From: Bacillota bacterium
Lineage (GTDB): Bacteria > Bacillota > Clostridia > Acetivibrionales > DTU013
Length of the DNA stretch: 64,000 nucleotides
Direction: 5' to 3'
NCBI GenBank assembly: GCA_023409735.1
Contig: JAEYRB010000041.1
Location: 57,293-121,292 of the forward strand
Positions 35,713 through 43,645 of the stretch are shown here, in pieces (within the stretch, counting starts at the first letter, position 1; every line of letters starts with the position of its first letter). The position numbers and the translations under genes are program-made. The notes beneath the pieces were generated by a model. It searched no databases. It had not been told where the DNA came from and was given only the letters and a program-made list of their open reading frames with translations.

Positions 35713-37059
35713 TTATTTCCCCCAGTACTCGTCAAGTAAATCTTGTACTTTCTGAGCAGCTGTATCAAGAGCCGTTCTTGGATCAACATCGTTCAGAAGT
35801 ACTTCATCGATGGCATCCATCAACGCTTTACGGTCTGCATCCTCATCAACATAGAAGTAGGAATCAGCAACAGGCAGCTGTTGAATAAACGGAGCCAGCT
35901 TTTCATTCTTAAGTAAATCAGGATCTTCTGCGATTTCTACGCGGGCACCGATTTCACCAATCTTGTCTGTCCAGGTTTTCATAACCTCAGTTGAAGTTAA
36001 GAATTCAAGGAATTTAACGGATGCATCAAGCTTATTGTCTGTAGCATTAGTTGTAATACCGTTTGTCCAGAAGGATCCAAAGGATGTTGCTACACCATTG
36101 TAGGTCGGAAGAGCTGTAACACCGTAATTCAGATCAGGTGCCTGTGAAGCAAGTGACCCCAGACGGTAAGATCCATCAATATGCATGGCAGCCTTTCCGC
36201 TGATGAATGCAGTGGAATCGTCAGTATAGAAATCTTTTTCGCCAACTTTATCAACCTTGGCTAAATTTACAAGGAATTCAAATGCCTTATAACCATTTTC
36301 TGAAGCATTCCATTGTACTGTCTTCTTGTCTTCACTGATGGGTTCCTGCCCAAACTGCTTGAGGAGAACAGGGCGGAACCATGCATGCAGCTGTCCAGAG
36401 GGCTGGAATGTCAAGCCTTCGATTTCAAGCTGTCCATTGACAGTCTTTGTGCATTTCTTTGCATATTCTACGAGCTCTTCAAGTGTTTTCGGCGGTGCTT
36501 CAGGGTCGAGTCCGTTTGCTGCAAAGATATCCTTGTTCCAGAAAAGTCCCAAAGTACGTACAGCTGTAGGAATTGTGTAGTACTTTCCATCCAGCTTGTT
36601 TACCTTAACCATGGGTGCAAAAGTGCTTTCGATCATTTCAGCTGAGAAGGATGACTCAGGAAGCTGCTGCAATGTTCCGGATTTCACATACTTCGGTACC
36701 CATCCATAGAACAGATTGATAATATCCGGGCCTGTTCCTGCAGAAACTGCGGCTGCAACCTTCTGCTGATAAGAATCGTATGGGAAATGCTTGTGTTCTA
36801 CTGTGATGTTGGAATTGTTTGTCTGGAATTCTTTAATTAATTCATCGACAAGGTTTATCTTTGATTCATAAAAATACTGCCAGTACTCAATTGTAACAGG
36901 CTCTGCCGTGGTCTTTGTTTCTTCTGCTGTTGTAGCTGCTGTTGTAGCTTCTGCCGTCGTCTTCTGTGGAGATGCTTCATTCTTCTCTCCGCAGCCTGAC
37001 AGCAATAATGTAAATACCATACAACCTGCCAATACAAGGGATAGTACTTTACCTTTCAT
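35713..37059 (-). CDS. Extracellular solute-binding lipoprotein, family 1 (CUT1)
   Basis: A 448-residue lipoprotein. Signal peptide and lipobox FTLLLSGC (Cys 23), a Thr/Ala/Glu-rich linker (about 30-52), then a family 1 binding domain (IEYWQYFYESKINLVDEL; GTGPDIINLFYGW; GLFWNKDIFAANGLDPEAPP; KAAMHIDGSYRLGSL). AAGGAGG lies in front of the ATG. First gene of the importer/amidohydrolase/lyase operon. Family 1 proteins mostly bind oligosaccharides, but some bind polyols, glycerophosphodiesters or sugar conjugates, so the enzymes encoded next to it are better clues to its ligand. Confidence 0.9.
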   Translation of the reverse strand: MKGKVLSLVLAGCMVFTLLLSGCGEKNEASPQKTTAEATTAATTAEETKTTAEPVTIEYWQYFYESKINLVDELIKEFQTNNSNITVEHKHFPYDSYQQKVAAAVSAGTGPDIINLFYGWVPKYVKSGTLQQLPESSFSAEMIESTFAPMVKVNKLDGKYYTIPTAVRTLGLFWNKDIFAANGLDPEAPPKTLEELVEYAKKCTKTVNGQLEIEGLTFQPSGQLHAWFRPVLLKQFGQEPISEDKKTVQWNASENGYKAFEFLVNLAKVDKVGEKDFYTDDSTAFISGKAAMHIDGSYRLGSLASQAPDLNYGVTALPTYNGVATSFGSFWTNGITTNATDNKLDASVKFLEFLTSTEVMKTWTDKIGEIGARVEIAEDPDLLKNEKLAPFIQQLPVADSYFYVDEDADRKALMDAIDEVLLNDVDPRTALDTAAQKVQDLLDEYWGK

Positions 37060-37257
37060 AAATAGCCTCCTTATTTTTTGTTATAAATAATTCGATCTTT
37101 ATAGTTTCGGAATAACAGATATACATTCGGTTTCATGATAGAGTAATAGGAATGATATGTGTGTAGTATCCTCCTTTCAGTTTCATTATTTCCTTTACAA
37201 TTACCGTCATACACCTGCAAATCCGATGATAGTAACCTAATAATAAGAAGATGTCTT

Positions 37258-37380
37258 TGTTTGTTGTGCTGTTTGTTGTGCTGTGTTTTATCTTGTACTG
37301 TTTGTTGTGAGCTTGTTGTGAGCTTGTTGTGATGTTTGTTGTGAGCTTGTTGTGATGCTTGTTGTGATGCTTGTTGTGCT
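37258..37380. repeat. Tandem imperfect repeat of a TTGTTGTG unit (about 11-bp period)
   Basis: About nine copies of TTGTTGTG separated by two to five bases (AGC, ATGC, CTGT and the like), interrupted once by an 18-base stretch. It lies between the ROK kinase stop codon and the binding-protein start, about 200-320 bases upstream of the latter. The near-helical period makes an array of protein binding half-sites plausible; microsatellite slippage is the alternative. Confidence 0.75.
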
Positions 37381-37467
37381 AATTATTGTATACATATTAT
37401 GTCTACTATATTATTACCGTGAAATGTAAGCTTTTAAACAATTTTTTTAGTTGGTTTGTTCGGATTC

Positions 37468-38358
37468 CTAACCTTTACAGCTATAAAATGTACTTAAAGC
37501 ACTTCCAATTGCACCGCCATAATCACCAGTTTTTGTTAAACTGACTTTAGCCTTCAGTGGAACTAATCTCTGTACCTTTTTACTCACTTCATCTAGGAAA
37601 CTCTGACCCTCTTTGGCCATTCCACCACCGATTATGACGGCTTGCGGATTGAGTGTGCAAATGATCGAACTGATGCCAAGTCCAAGGTAATCATAGACGC
37701 CATCCACCACTTGCTGAGCTTCTTTATTTCCTTGTGTGGCCAATTGAAATAACTCCCGACAATCTAAATATGTTCCGGTTAACTTCTTATAAGCATTGCT
37801 CGCTGCCAATGCAGATGCTTTACTTTCAAAATAACCAAAGTCATACTTTTTAATTATTTCATTGTAAGCATCAATCCCCAGAGGTAAATAACCAACTTCT
37901 CCAGCCTCATAGCTGTGGCCTCTGTAAATCTTGCCTCCTATGAATAAGCCACACCCGATACCGGTTCCTATTGTAATCATTGCAAAATCATTATACGCCT
38001 TTGCAGCTCCAATGTGTTTTTCCGCAAGAGTCCATGCATTGACATCATTATCAATTTCTGTCCTTATACGGAACATTTTCTCAATATGATCCTTCAATCG
38101 GACATCCTTCCAATTGAAGGCCGGACAAACAATCACTTTTCCTGTTTCATGCTCCACTGTGCCAGGTACACCGATACCTATACCTGTTATACCTTTATTA
38201 TCATTAAGCAATATGGAAATGATTTCTTCAATATTTTTTAGATAACGATCCCCATAGAAATCGCTTTTTCTGGTACAAGAGTATGTTATGTTGCCAAACT
38301 TATCGCACACAACTGCTGATATGTTGGTTCCCCCTATATCAAGACCAATACTCTTCAT
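37468..38358 (-). CDS. ROK-family sugar kinase
   Basis: A 296-residue protein without a DNA-binding domain, so a kinase rather than a repressor. The ATP phosphate loop is GLDIGGTNISAVV (residues 4-16), the catalytic-aspartate region EIDNDVNAW, a second phosphate loop ITIGTGIGCGLFI and the adenosine motif AVIIGGGMAKEG. The usual ROK zinc motif CxCGxxGCxE is replaced by GEVGYLPLG, as in the ROK repressor at 30371-31513. GGAGG lies ten bases upstream of the ATG. A XylR-like inverted repeat (38381-38405) and a promoter precede it. It probably phosphorylates a sugar made or imported by neighbouring genes. Confidence 0.87.
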   Translation of the reverse strand: MKSIGLDIGGTNISAVVCDKFGNITYSCTRKSDFYGDRYLKNIEEIISILLNDNKGITGIGIGVPGTVEHETGKVIVCPAFNWKDVRLKDHIEKMFRIRTEIDNDVNAWTLAEKHIGAAKAYNDFAMITIGTGIGCGLFIGGKIYRGHSYEAGEVGYLPLGIDAYNEIIKKYDFGYFESKASALAASNAYKKLTGTYLDCRELFQLATQGNKEAQQVVDGVYDYLGLGISSIICTLNPQAVIIGGGMAKEGQSFLDEVSKKVQRLVPLKAKVSLTKTGDYGGAIGSALSTFYSCKG

Positions 38359-38380
38359 TATAGATTCACCTCCATATTGG

Positions 38381-38405
38381 TTAGTTTTGTTTCCGAACTT
38401 AACTA
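38381..38405. promoter_or_regulatory. XylR/ROK-type operator in front of the ROK kinase
   Basis: TTAGTTTTGTT and AACTTAACTA(C) are near-perfect inverted arms (two or three mismatches) around TCCG. The form closely follows the TTAGTTTGTT...AACAAACTAA sites of Firmicute XylR-type ROK repressors. It lies just downstream of the predicted transcription start. The ROK repressor at 30371-31513 is the likely ligand. Confidence 0.6.
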
Positions 38406-38413
38406 CAATGTGT

Positions 38414-38442
38414 ATTATAGCACCATCTTTTTCTAAATGCAA
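38414..38442 (-). promoter_or_regulatory. Promoter of the ROK kinase gene
   Basis: On the minus strand a perfect TATAAT (38414-38419) lies 17 bases from TTGCAT (38437-38442). The predicted start near 38407 abuts the XylR-like operator. Confidence 0.55.
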
Positions 38443-38621
38443 TAAGATAAAAATATTTTTTCTAAGCAATTACATTTTGACCATATAGCAAGAAACCAGA
38501 ATAACCACCGATTCGAAGGTTTAACAGGCTATGTAAGAAATCATGGTATATGTTTACATAATATAAGTTGTTGTGTGTTTGGAAACTAAATAATCTTCAG
38601 ATAGTAAATATACATCTATTA

Positions 38622-39914
38622 TCAGTCCGGGTTATCAATTTCTTTATCCACATCAACAAATTCAGGCTCGCGAATTCGACCAATAATAATGATTGCTACG
38701 ATAAAAATAGTAAATGTAAACACAAATGGTAAACGACGGTCAATACTCGATAACCACCCGGCAAAGTAACCAAATGGTGAAGCAAAAGCAATTGTAGAAG
38801 CCATTATTAAGGCATTAATTCTAGCTCGCTCCTTCGGATCTATATTTAGCTGAAGCAGTGCATCTTTACGTGGTGCTATAAGAGCACCTGCCACTGCCGC
38901 AACAAAAACATAAACTATAATAATAGGTATACTGCCGATTGGAGCAAAAATCAGAAGAATAGAACAAGCAGCATACAATATTAGCCCGATCCACATTGGT
39001 ATCTTAAATTTTACAGATTCCAAACGGTGTTGTATGCCAATCATAAAAATCAACATAACGGCCGCATTTAAAATAGGAAAGAATGCAAGATAACTATCTG
39101 GAATTTCCAGTCTTTGCGTTACGTACAAGCTGAAGAAGTTAGTATTGACAATATTCGTTATGTATAATATAACCGATACACTAACCACCTTCATAATCTC
39201 TTTATTCTTTAGCACTTTCGGTATCAGATTTTTATACTCATATAGCATCTGAAAAGCAGAGGCACCTTTCGTCTCGTTCATGCGAACCTTTCCCTGCCGG
39301 GTTTCATCACAATATCTATAGGTTATAATCACTTTAATAAGCATATTCACAGCAAAGACTAAATATAAAACACGGATAACAGGAACTACGTTATAGGTGT
39401 TTATGAACAATCCCGAAATCGGAGCAAAAAAGATTGCAACCAGACCTCCTATGTTTGCCCAGGTATATATTCCCACTAAATCCTTAGGTTCTGCATCTTC
39501 AATTAATAAACAAAACCATGCCGTTTGATTGATCTGTTCAAAGCTATTAAATATAACTGCAATTAAAAAGAGCCAAAAGTTATTCGAAATGGCCCATATT
39601 AAACAAGCAATACACCAACCAAAAAAATCTCCCATCATGGTTGTATATTTGCGTCCCATTTTATCGGTGATTATTCCGCCAAAGAAGGAAAAAAGCACCT
39701 GAACAACCATAGCAATCGACAGGATCAATCCTATTTGAATATCTGTTATTCCCTGCGTATACATATATAATGTAGCAAAGGGTGCAATCAGGTTATACGG
39801 AATACCCCAGAGTGGCTCAATGAATATAAGAGTTCTTGGATTTCCTTTGTTACGCTTTAATACCTCGACAAGCGGGTGATTACTCAGAGTGTTTATTTTT
39901 TGTACTATATTCAC
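38622..39914 (-). CDS. MFS transporter
   Basis: A 430-residue protein with about 12 membrane segments and the MFS loop 2-3 signature GGIITDKMGRKYTTMMGD (about residues 79-96). A central cytoplasmic loop (YRYCDETRQGKVRMNETKG) separates the halves. GTG start with AAGGAG six bases upstream. It lies upstream of the ROK kinase on the same strand, with a separate promoter between them. A sugar or sugar-conjugate proton symporter is possible, but drug efflux cannot be excluded. Confidence 0.87.
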   Translation of the reverse strand: MNIVQKINTLSNHPLVEVLKRNKGNPRTLIFIEPLWGIPYNLIAPFATLYMYTQGITDIQIGLILSIAMVVQVLFSFFGGIITDKMGRKYTTMMGDFFGWCIACLIWAISNNFWLFLIAVIFNSFEQINQTAWFCLLIEDAEPKDLVGIYTWANIGGLVAIFFAPISGLFINTYNVVPVIRVLYLVFAVNMLIKVIITYRYCDETRQGKVRMNETKGASAFQMLYEYKNLIPKVLKNKEIMKVVSVSVILYITNIVNTNFFSLYVTQRLEIPDSYLAFFPILNAAVMLIFMIGIQHRLESVKFKIPMWIGLILYAACSILLIFAPIGSIPIIIVYVFVAAVAGALIAPRKDALLQLNIDPKERARINALIMASTIAFASPFGYFAGWLSSIDRRLPFVFTFTIFIVAIIIIGRIREPEFVDVDKEIDNPD

Positions 39915-40752
39915 TGCGTTCTCCTTCTGTTATTGTTTCAATAATTACGACTGTTTGTGTTAACTTCTAAGCGCAAACAATATCACTTTGGCAATTTTGA
40001 AACTCTATTTTGGGAAAAAGACTCATCCAAATCTTAATTTCAATTTATTATAGCATACTTTATCAGCTTAGCAAGATACATGTATCCACATGCCTCGAAT
40101 TATAAATGAATTGTCAATGAAATTGATCGAATAACAGCGAATCAGTTTATTGTACAAAATCGGTCAAAGCTTCTGACACAAAAGCAAACCAGCGACTTTT
40201 GCATCTGACGCCGGCAACAGCTAAAATAAAATGATCGTTTTGCTTATCTATATGATTAATCTCCGGCTGCGATGATGATATACTCCGAGATTTTTATAAT
40301 CCCTGATGGTATACCTCCACGCAAAGCAAGCAAACGGTTGTAACTGTACAGCTTGCAGTCCCTGGTAATAAAGTATACTGTGAAATCAGCACCAGGCAGG
40401 TTACGGCATGTTTCAGAAAAAATCGTCGCAATAAATATTAAAAATGAAAATTTAATTTTGGTATAATTAGCCCGGTCTTTTTTTGTATATTTAATGTTAT
40501 AAATAATGTTGTGATTTATAGCAATTGAATTTGATGGATGAAGTTCACTTGAACCTATTAAAGGCTCGTTGTATGCCTTCTTGCCAGGTGTTACACAAGC
40601 GCTTCATTTTTATTTAATTACATAATAGAAATAACTTGCAAATTCTATATTGTTGAGTAATAAATGTATATACCAACATACGCAATATTAATAAAGGTTA
40701 GAACTTTCATATTGATATCGTCAGAAGACGTTTGTAACAGAAAGGAGACACT
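39915..40752. other. 840-bp spacer between divergent MFS and AraC-GNAT genes
   Basis: Contains a dyad at 39952-39979 and AT-rich promoter sequence before the AraC gene. A minus-strand frame without a start codon (about 40275-40450) reads protein-like near its end (YSYNRLLALRGGIPSGIIKI, then a stop), but I cannot assign it to a family. Otherwise I see nothing. Confidence 0.45.
39952..39979. promoter_or_regulatory. Dyad upstream of the MFS gene
   Basis: TGTTTGTG and CGCAAACA form 8-bp arms with one mismatch around a 12-base centre, 38 bases before the GTG start of the MFS gene. Candidate operator; the cognate regulator is unknown. Confidence 0.35.
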
Positions 40753-41604
40753 ATGAAAAATCTTGAAATAGTGATGGCGGCTATCCAATATATTGAAGCA
40801 CATTTGACAAGCGAAAAGATCGACCTGGATACCGTTGCCGAGGAAGTACACTATTCGAAATACCACCTCCACCGCATTTTTACCGATACGGTAGGGCTTT
40901 CTATACATGACTATACGCAGCGCAGGCAGCTGACTGAAGCTGCGAAACTGCTGGTTTTTTCAGACAAGCCCATTATTGATATAGCCATTTTAGCCGGCTA
41001 CGATAGTCAGCAAGCCTTCAGTAATGTATTCAAGGTTATGTATAAGCAGTCTCCTAACCGATTTCGAAGAAATGAGGTGTTTTATCCATTGCATCTCGAA
41101 TATAACTTCAGGGACCAGTATAAATTGCTTAAGAATGCGCGGAAAAGTTCCGTGAGGAAAATCCGCTTTGCCAAAGAAGAGGATATTCCGTTATGGATGG
41201 ATTTAGTTCTCCTTGTTATTGACGGGTTCCCATATCTGGAAGAGGATGAGCATTTAACGACTCTAAAACGCTATATCGCAAACAAAGGCGTGCTGCTTAT
41301 GACCGAAAAGGGCATTTCCATTGGAGGTATGATGATCAACTACGAAGCCGGCAGCATCGATTTTCTAGCGGTGCATCCGCTCTACAGGAACCAAGGTATT
41401 TCTCAAGCTCTCTTGAATGTGGCGCTAACCGAGCTACTGGAGAATAAGGAAATCAGCATTACCACATTCAGAGAGGGCGACAAAGCAGATACAGGATATC
41501 GAAAGGCTCTTAAGGAGCTTGGCTTCGCCGAGGCGGAGCTTTTAACAGAATTCGGATATCCAACACAAAAAATGGTTTTACTTAGAGAGGAATCAAATGA
41601 CTAA
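40753..41604 (+). CDS. AraC-type regulator fused to a GNAT acetyltransferase domain
   Basis: A 283-residue two-domain protein. Residues 1-108 form an AraC double HTH (IDLDTVAEEVHYSKYHLHRIFTD; IIDIAILAGYDSQQAFSNVFKVMYKQSPNRF). Residues about 133-280 form a GNAT domain (VRKIRFAKEEDIPLWMDLVL; IDFLAVHPLYRNQGISQALL; GYRKALKELGFAEAE). The acetyl-CoA loop reads RNQGIS, close to the usual R/QxxGxG/A. A strong AAAGGAG lies before the ATG. Such fusions may acetylate the inducer or sense acetyl-CoA. Expressed on the plus strand, unlike its neighbours, and convergent with an MFS gene that it may control. Confidence 0.85.
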   Translation: MKNLEIVMAAIQYIEAHLTSEKIDLDTVAEEVHYSKYHLHRIFTDTVGLSIHDYTQRRQLTEAAKLLVFSDKPIIDIAILAGYDSQQAFSNVFKVMYKQSPNRFRRNEVFYPLHLEYNFRDQYKLLKNARKSSVRKIRFAKEEDIPLWMDLVLLVIDGFPYLEEDEHLTTLKRYIANKGVLLMTEKGISIGGMMINYEAGSIDFLAVHPLYRNQGISQALLNVALTELLENKEISITTFREGDKADTGYRKALKELGFAEAELLTEFGYPTQKMVLLREESND

Positions 41605-41668
41605 TACACAGCAGGCAGATAAGCACGCTTTTCATAATTCCACTATCTATTCACACACCAATAGACCA

Positions 41669-42901
41669 TCAAACACTATTGCTTGAATGGTCTGGTATAC
41701 CATCTGCAGTCTTATCCACTCGCAGAAATACTGCGATTAGGATAAGAGCGACACCGGATCCGATCATAATCCATTGTAACGGAATTACATCTGCCATCGG
41801 CCCGAAAATTATCATTCCGATAGGGAGAAACCCCGAATACATTGAACCCATCAGGCCAAAGACACGACCTTGCATAGAGTTTTCTGCCTTTTCCTGTATC
41901 AACGTGGTTGTTGTCGTCTGTATCATGGTAAGGGCAATACCGTATAATACCATCATCACAAGGTAGAGGATAAAATTACGGGCTATCCCCATACCTACTG
42001 CCATTGCTCCAAAACCGCAAAGACCAACCATAAGGGTTTTTTTGCGGCTCTTAAAACCGCCCCAAGTTCCCATTAACATTCCTCCGACAGCCATTCCTGC
42101 AAAACCTACAAGTTCTACGGCTGTGAGATACCAATAAGTATCTCCATAAACACGGCTCACCAATAGTCCCGCCATAAAGCCGGCAGGGACACATAGAAAT
42201 ATAAACAGACCGTAAATAATCAGAAGCTTAGCTAATAGCTTATCTGAAAAGGCATAGTTAATTCCAATTTTCATATCAGTAAAAACGGATAGCTTCTCCT
42301 TTTGAGCCTCTTGTTTCGGTATCAGCACGCAGGATAAAATACCTATGCCAAACGCAGCTGTCAGTATATCGATAAGAAGTGTTGAATGGAGCGTTCCAAT
42401 GGTTAAAATTGCTCCCGCAGCGGCAGGAGCTGCAAACTGTACAATAGATTGCATCGTTGCATTTATTCCGTTGTAGTGCATCAAATGTTCTTCAGGAACA
42501 ATCTGCGGAATAACCGCATTGACCGAAGGCGTCTGGATACCTGCTCCGAGTGAACGAATAACAGACATAGCGAGTAATGAGCCAAGCAACAACGGCTCAG
42601 AAGAAATAAACGGCATGATGCAAAACATCACAAGTGTAATCGCCGCTATCATTGCATCAGAGAGAATAATCAATTTTTTCCGGTTGTATCTGTCAGCCCA
42701 TACACCGCCAATAAATGAAATCAAAAACTGTGGCAAATAGGAGCATACAGAAAATGCGGCAACCCAAGCGCCGCTTGAGGTTTCCAGAGTAACATACCAG
42801 ACGATCGCCATCTGTACAAGTGTTGATCCAAACAATGTAATGCATTGACTTATGAGAAAAAGGATCGTCCGCCTTTTCCAACTGTTCTTTACCTTTATCA
42901 T
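41669..42901 (-). CDS. MFS transporter (probable drug efflux)
   Basis: A 410-residue protein with 12 predicted membrane segments. Loop 2-3 reads GGVWADRYNRKKLIILSD. The type (ILFLISQCITLFGSTLVQMAIVW opening; AFSVCSYLPQFLISFIGG) matches Firmicute efflux MFS proteins of the macrolide efflux/enterobactin-exporter group. The ATG at 42901 has AAAGGAG eight bases upstream, better than the upstream ATG at 42958. It ends 64 bases from the convergent AraC-GNAT gene. Confidence 0.85.
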   Translation of the reverse strand: MIKVKNSWKRRTILFLISQCITLFGSTLVQMAIVWYVTLETSSGAWVAAFSVCSYLPQFLISFIGGVWADRYNRKKLIILSDAMIAAITLVMFCIMPFISSEPLLLGSLLAMSVIRSLGAGIQTPSVNAVIPQIVPEEHLMHYNGINATMQSIVQFAAPAAAGAILTIGTLHSTLLIDILTAAFGIGILSCVLIPKQEAQKEKLSVFTDMKIGINYAFSDKLLAKLLIIYGLFIFLCVPAGFMAGLLVSRVYGDTYWYLTAVELVGFAGMAVGGMLMGTWGGFKSRKKTLMVGLCGFGAMAVGMGIARNFILYLVMMVLYGIALTMIQTTTTTLIQEKAENSMQGRVFGLMGSMYSGFLPIGMIIFGPMADVIPLQWIMIGSGVALILIAVFLRVDKTADGIPDHSSNSV

Positions 42902-43522
42902 TTTACTTTCTCCTTTCTGATGTGATATTGTAGCACAAAAATTATTTATTCTTTTCATTATTCTTGCTGATATCCCTCTTTTGGAGAAGAGCTTTGCTCC
43001 ACCAGCTATTATTATTAATACTATTTAGAATGCTGTGTGTCCTTTTAGTTGTTTCTATTTCATTCACAAAGTCTATATTTTGTAACGTAACCGTACCGCA
43101 CCATGGTATTTAGGTACCGTGCCCTTGTAAGGTATGGCTTCTAAAACCATAATCTAGCATAGCATCAAGGATACGGTTTTGTTTATTGCGAAGCACAACG
43201 CAAGCTCTGGCTTACCGTCGTAGCTTGATGTAATCCCTTGCTGGCTTTTTGACTAACCGTGTAAAAAGCAACTGATAGTAGTAGAATAGAGAAAGTTCAG
43301 TGATTTCCGCTAACTCCTCTATTCCTAAATGAATCACATATTTATTTTCAGTTTTGGACTTCCGCTGAAATCACTATTCTTTCTCAGAATACTTTTCATA
43401 CATCAAATTTATACAAGACTTTATCCCCGAATACAAGTACAAGTATATCGTAAAAGATGTATGTTCCCCATGGAAACGCTTGTTTGAGGTTGGATTTCTT
43501 ATTGATAATAAAACTTAAGATA
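42902..43522. other. Non-coding spacer with nested inverted repeats
   Basis: 620 bases without a supportable gene. Two overlapping dyads: GAATAGAG (43284-43291) with CTCTATTC (43317-43324), and GAGAAAGTTCAGTGATTTC (43289-43307) with GAAATCACTATTCTTTCTC (43367-43385, four mismatches). They could fold into alternative RNA structures. A near-consensus catabolite-response element (ATGGAAACGCTTGTT, 43470-43484) lies here, but not in front of a gene. Confidence 0.4.
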
Positions 43523-43627
43523 TTAAAACATACATATTGAGTTCTTTCTCTGCAAGCTTTTCAGCCCACGTTCTTCAGGCTTTCCATCAGGTACAAATAA
43601 TTCTGCATCAGCTTTACTAAAAACCAT
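43523..43627 (-). pseudogene. 5' fragment of a PIG-L family deacetylase gene
   Basis: A 34-codon frame with a good ribosome binding site (GAGAGG, seven bases) opens ADAELFVPDGKPEE, the pattern at the N terminus of clostridial PIG-L-type deacetylases, but it stops before the AHQDD metal motif. It directly follows the long ROK gene (43646-45043), so an operon of kinase plus deacetylase once existed. A second decayed copy lies at 49467-49511. Assignment rests on a short segment. Confidence 0.5.
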
Positions 43628-43645
43628 ATATAATCCTCTCAATTT

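Noticed and set aside
37258..37380. CRISPR array
   Set aside because: Units are only about 11 bp, with no unique 30-40 bp spacers and no cas genes; it is a simple tandem repeat.
43470..43484. Catabolite-response element ATGGAAACGCTTGTT
   Set aside because: It matches the consensus except one position but lies far from any start codon, within a gene-free stretch, so its role is doubtful.
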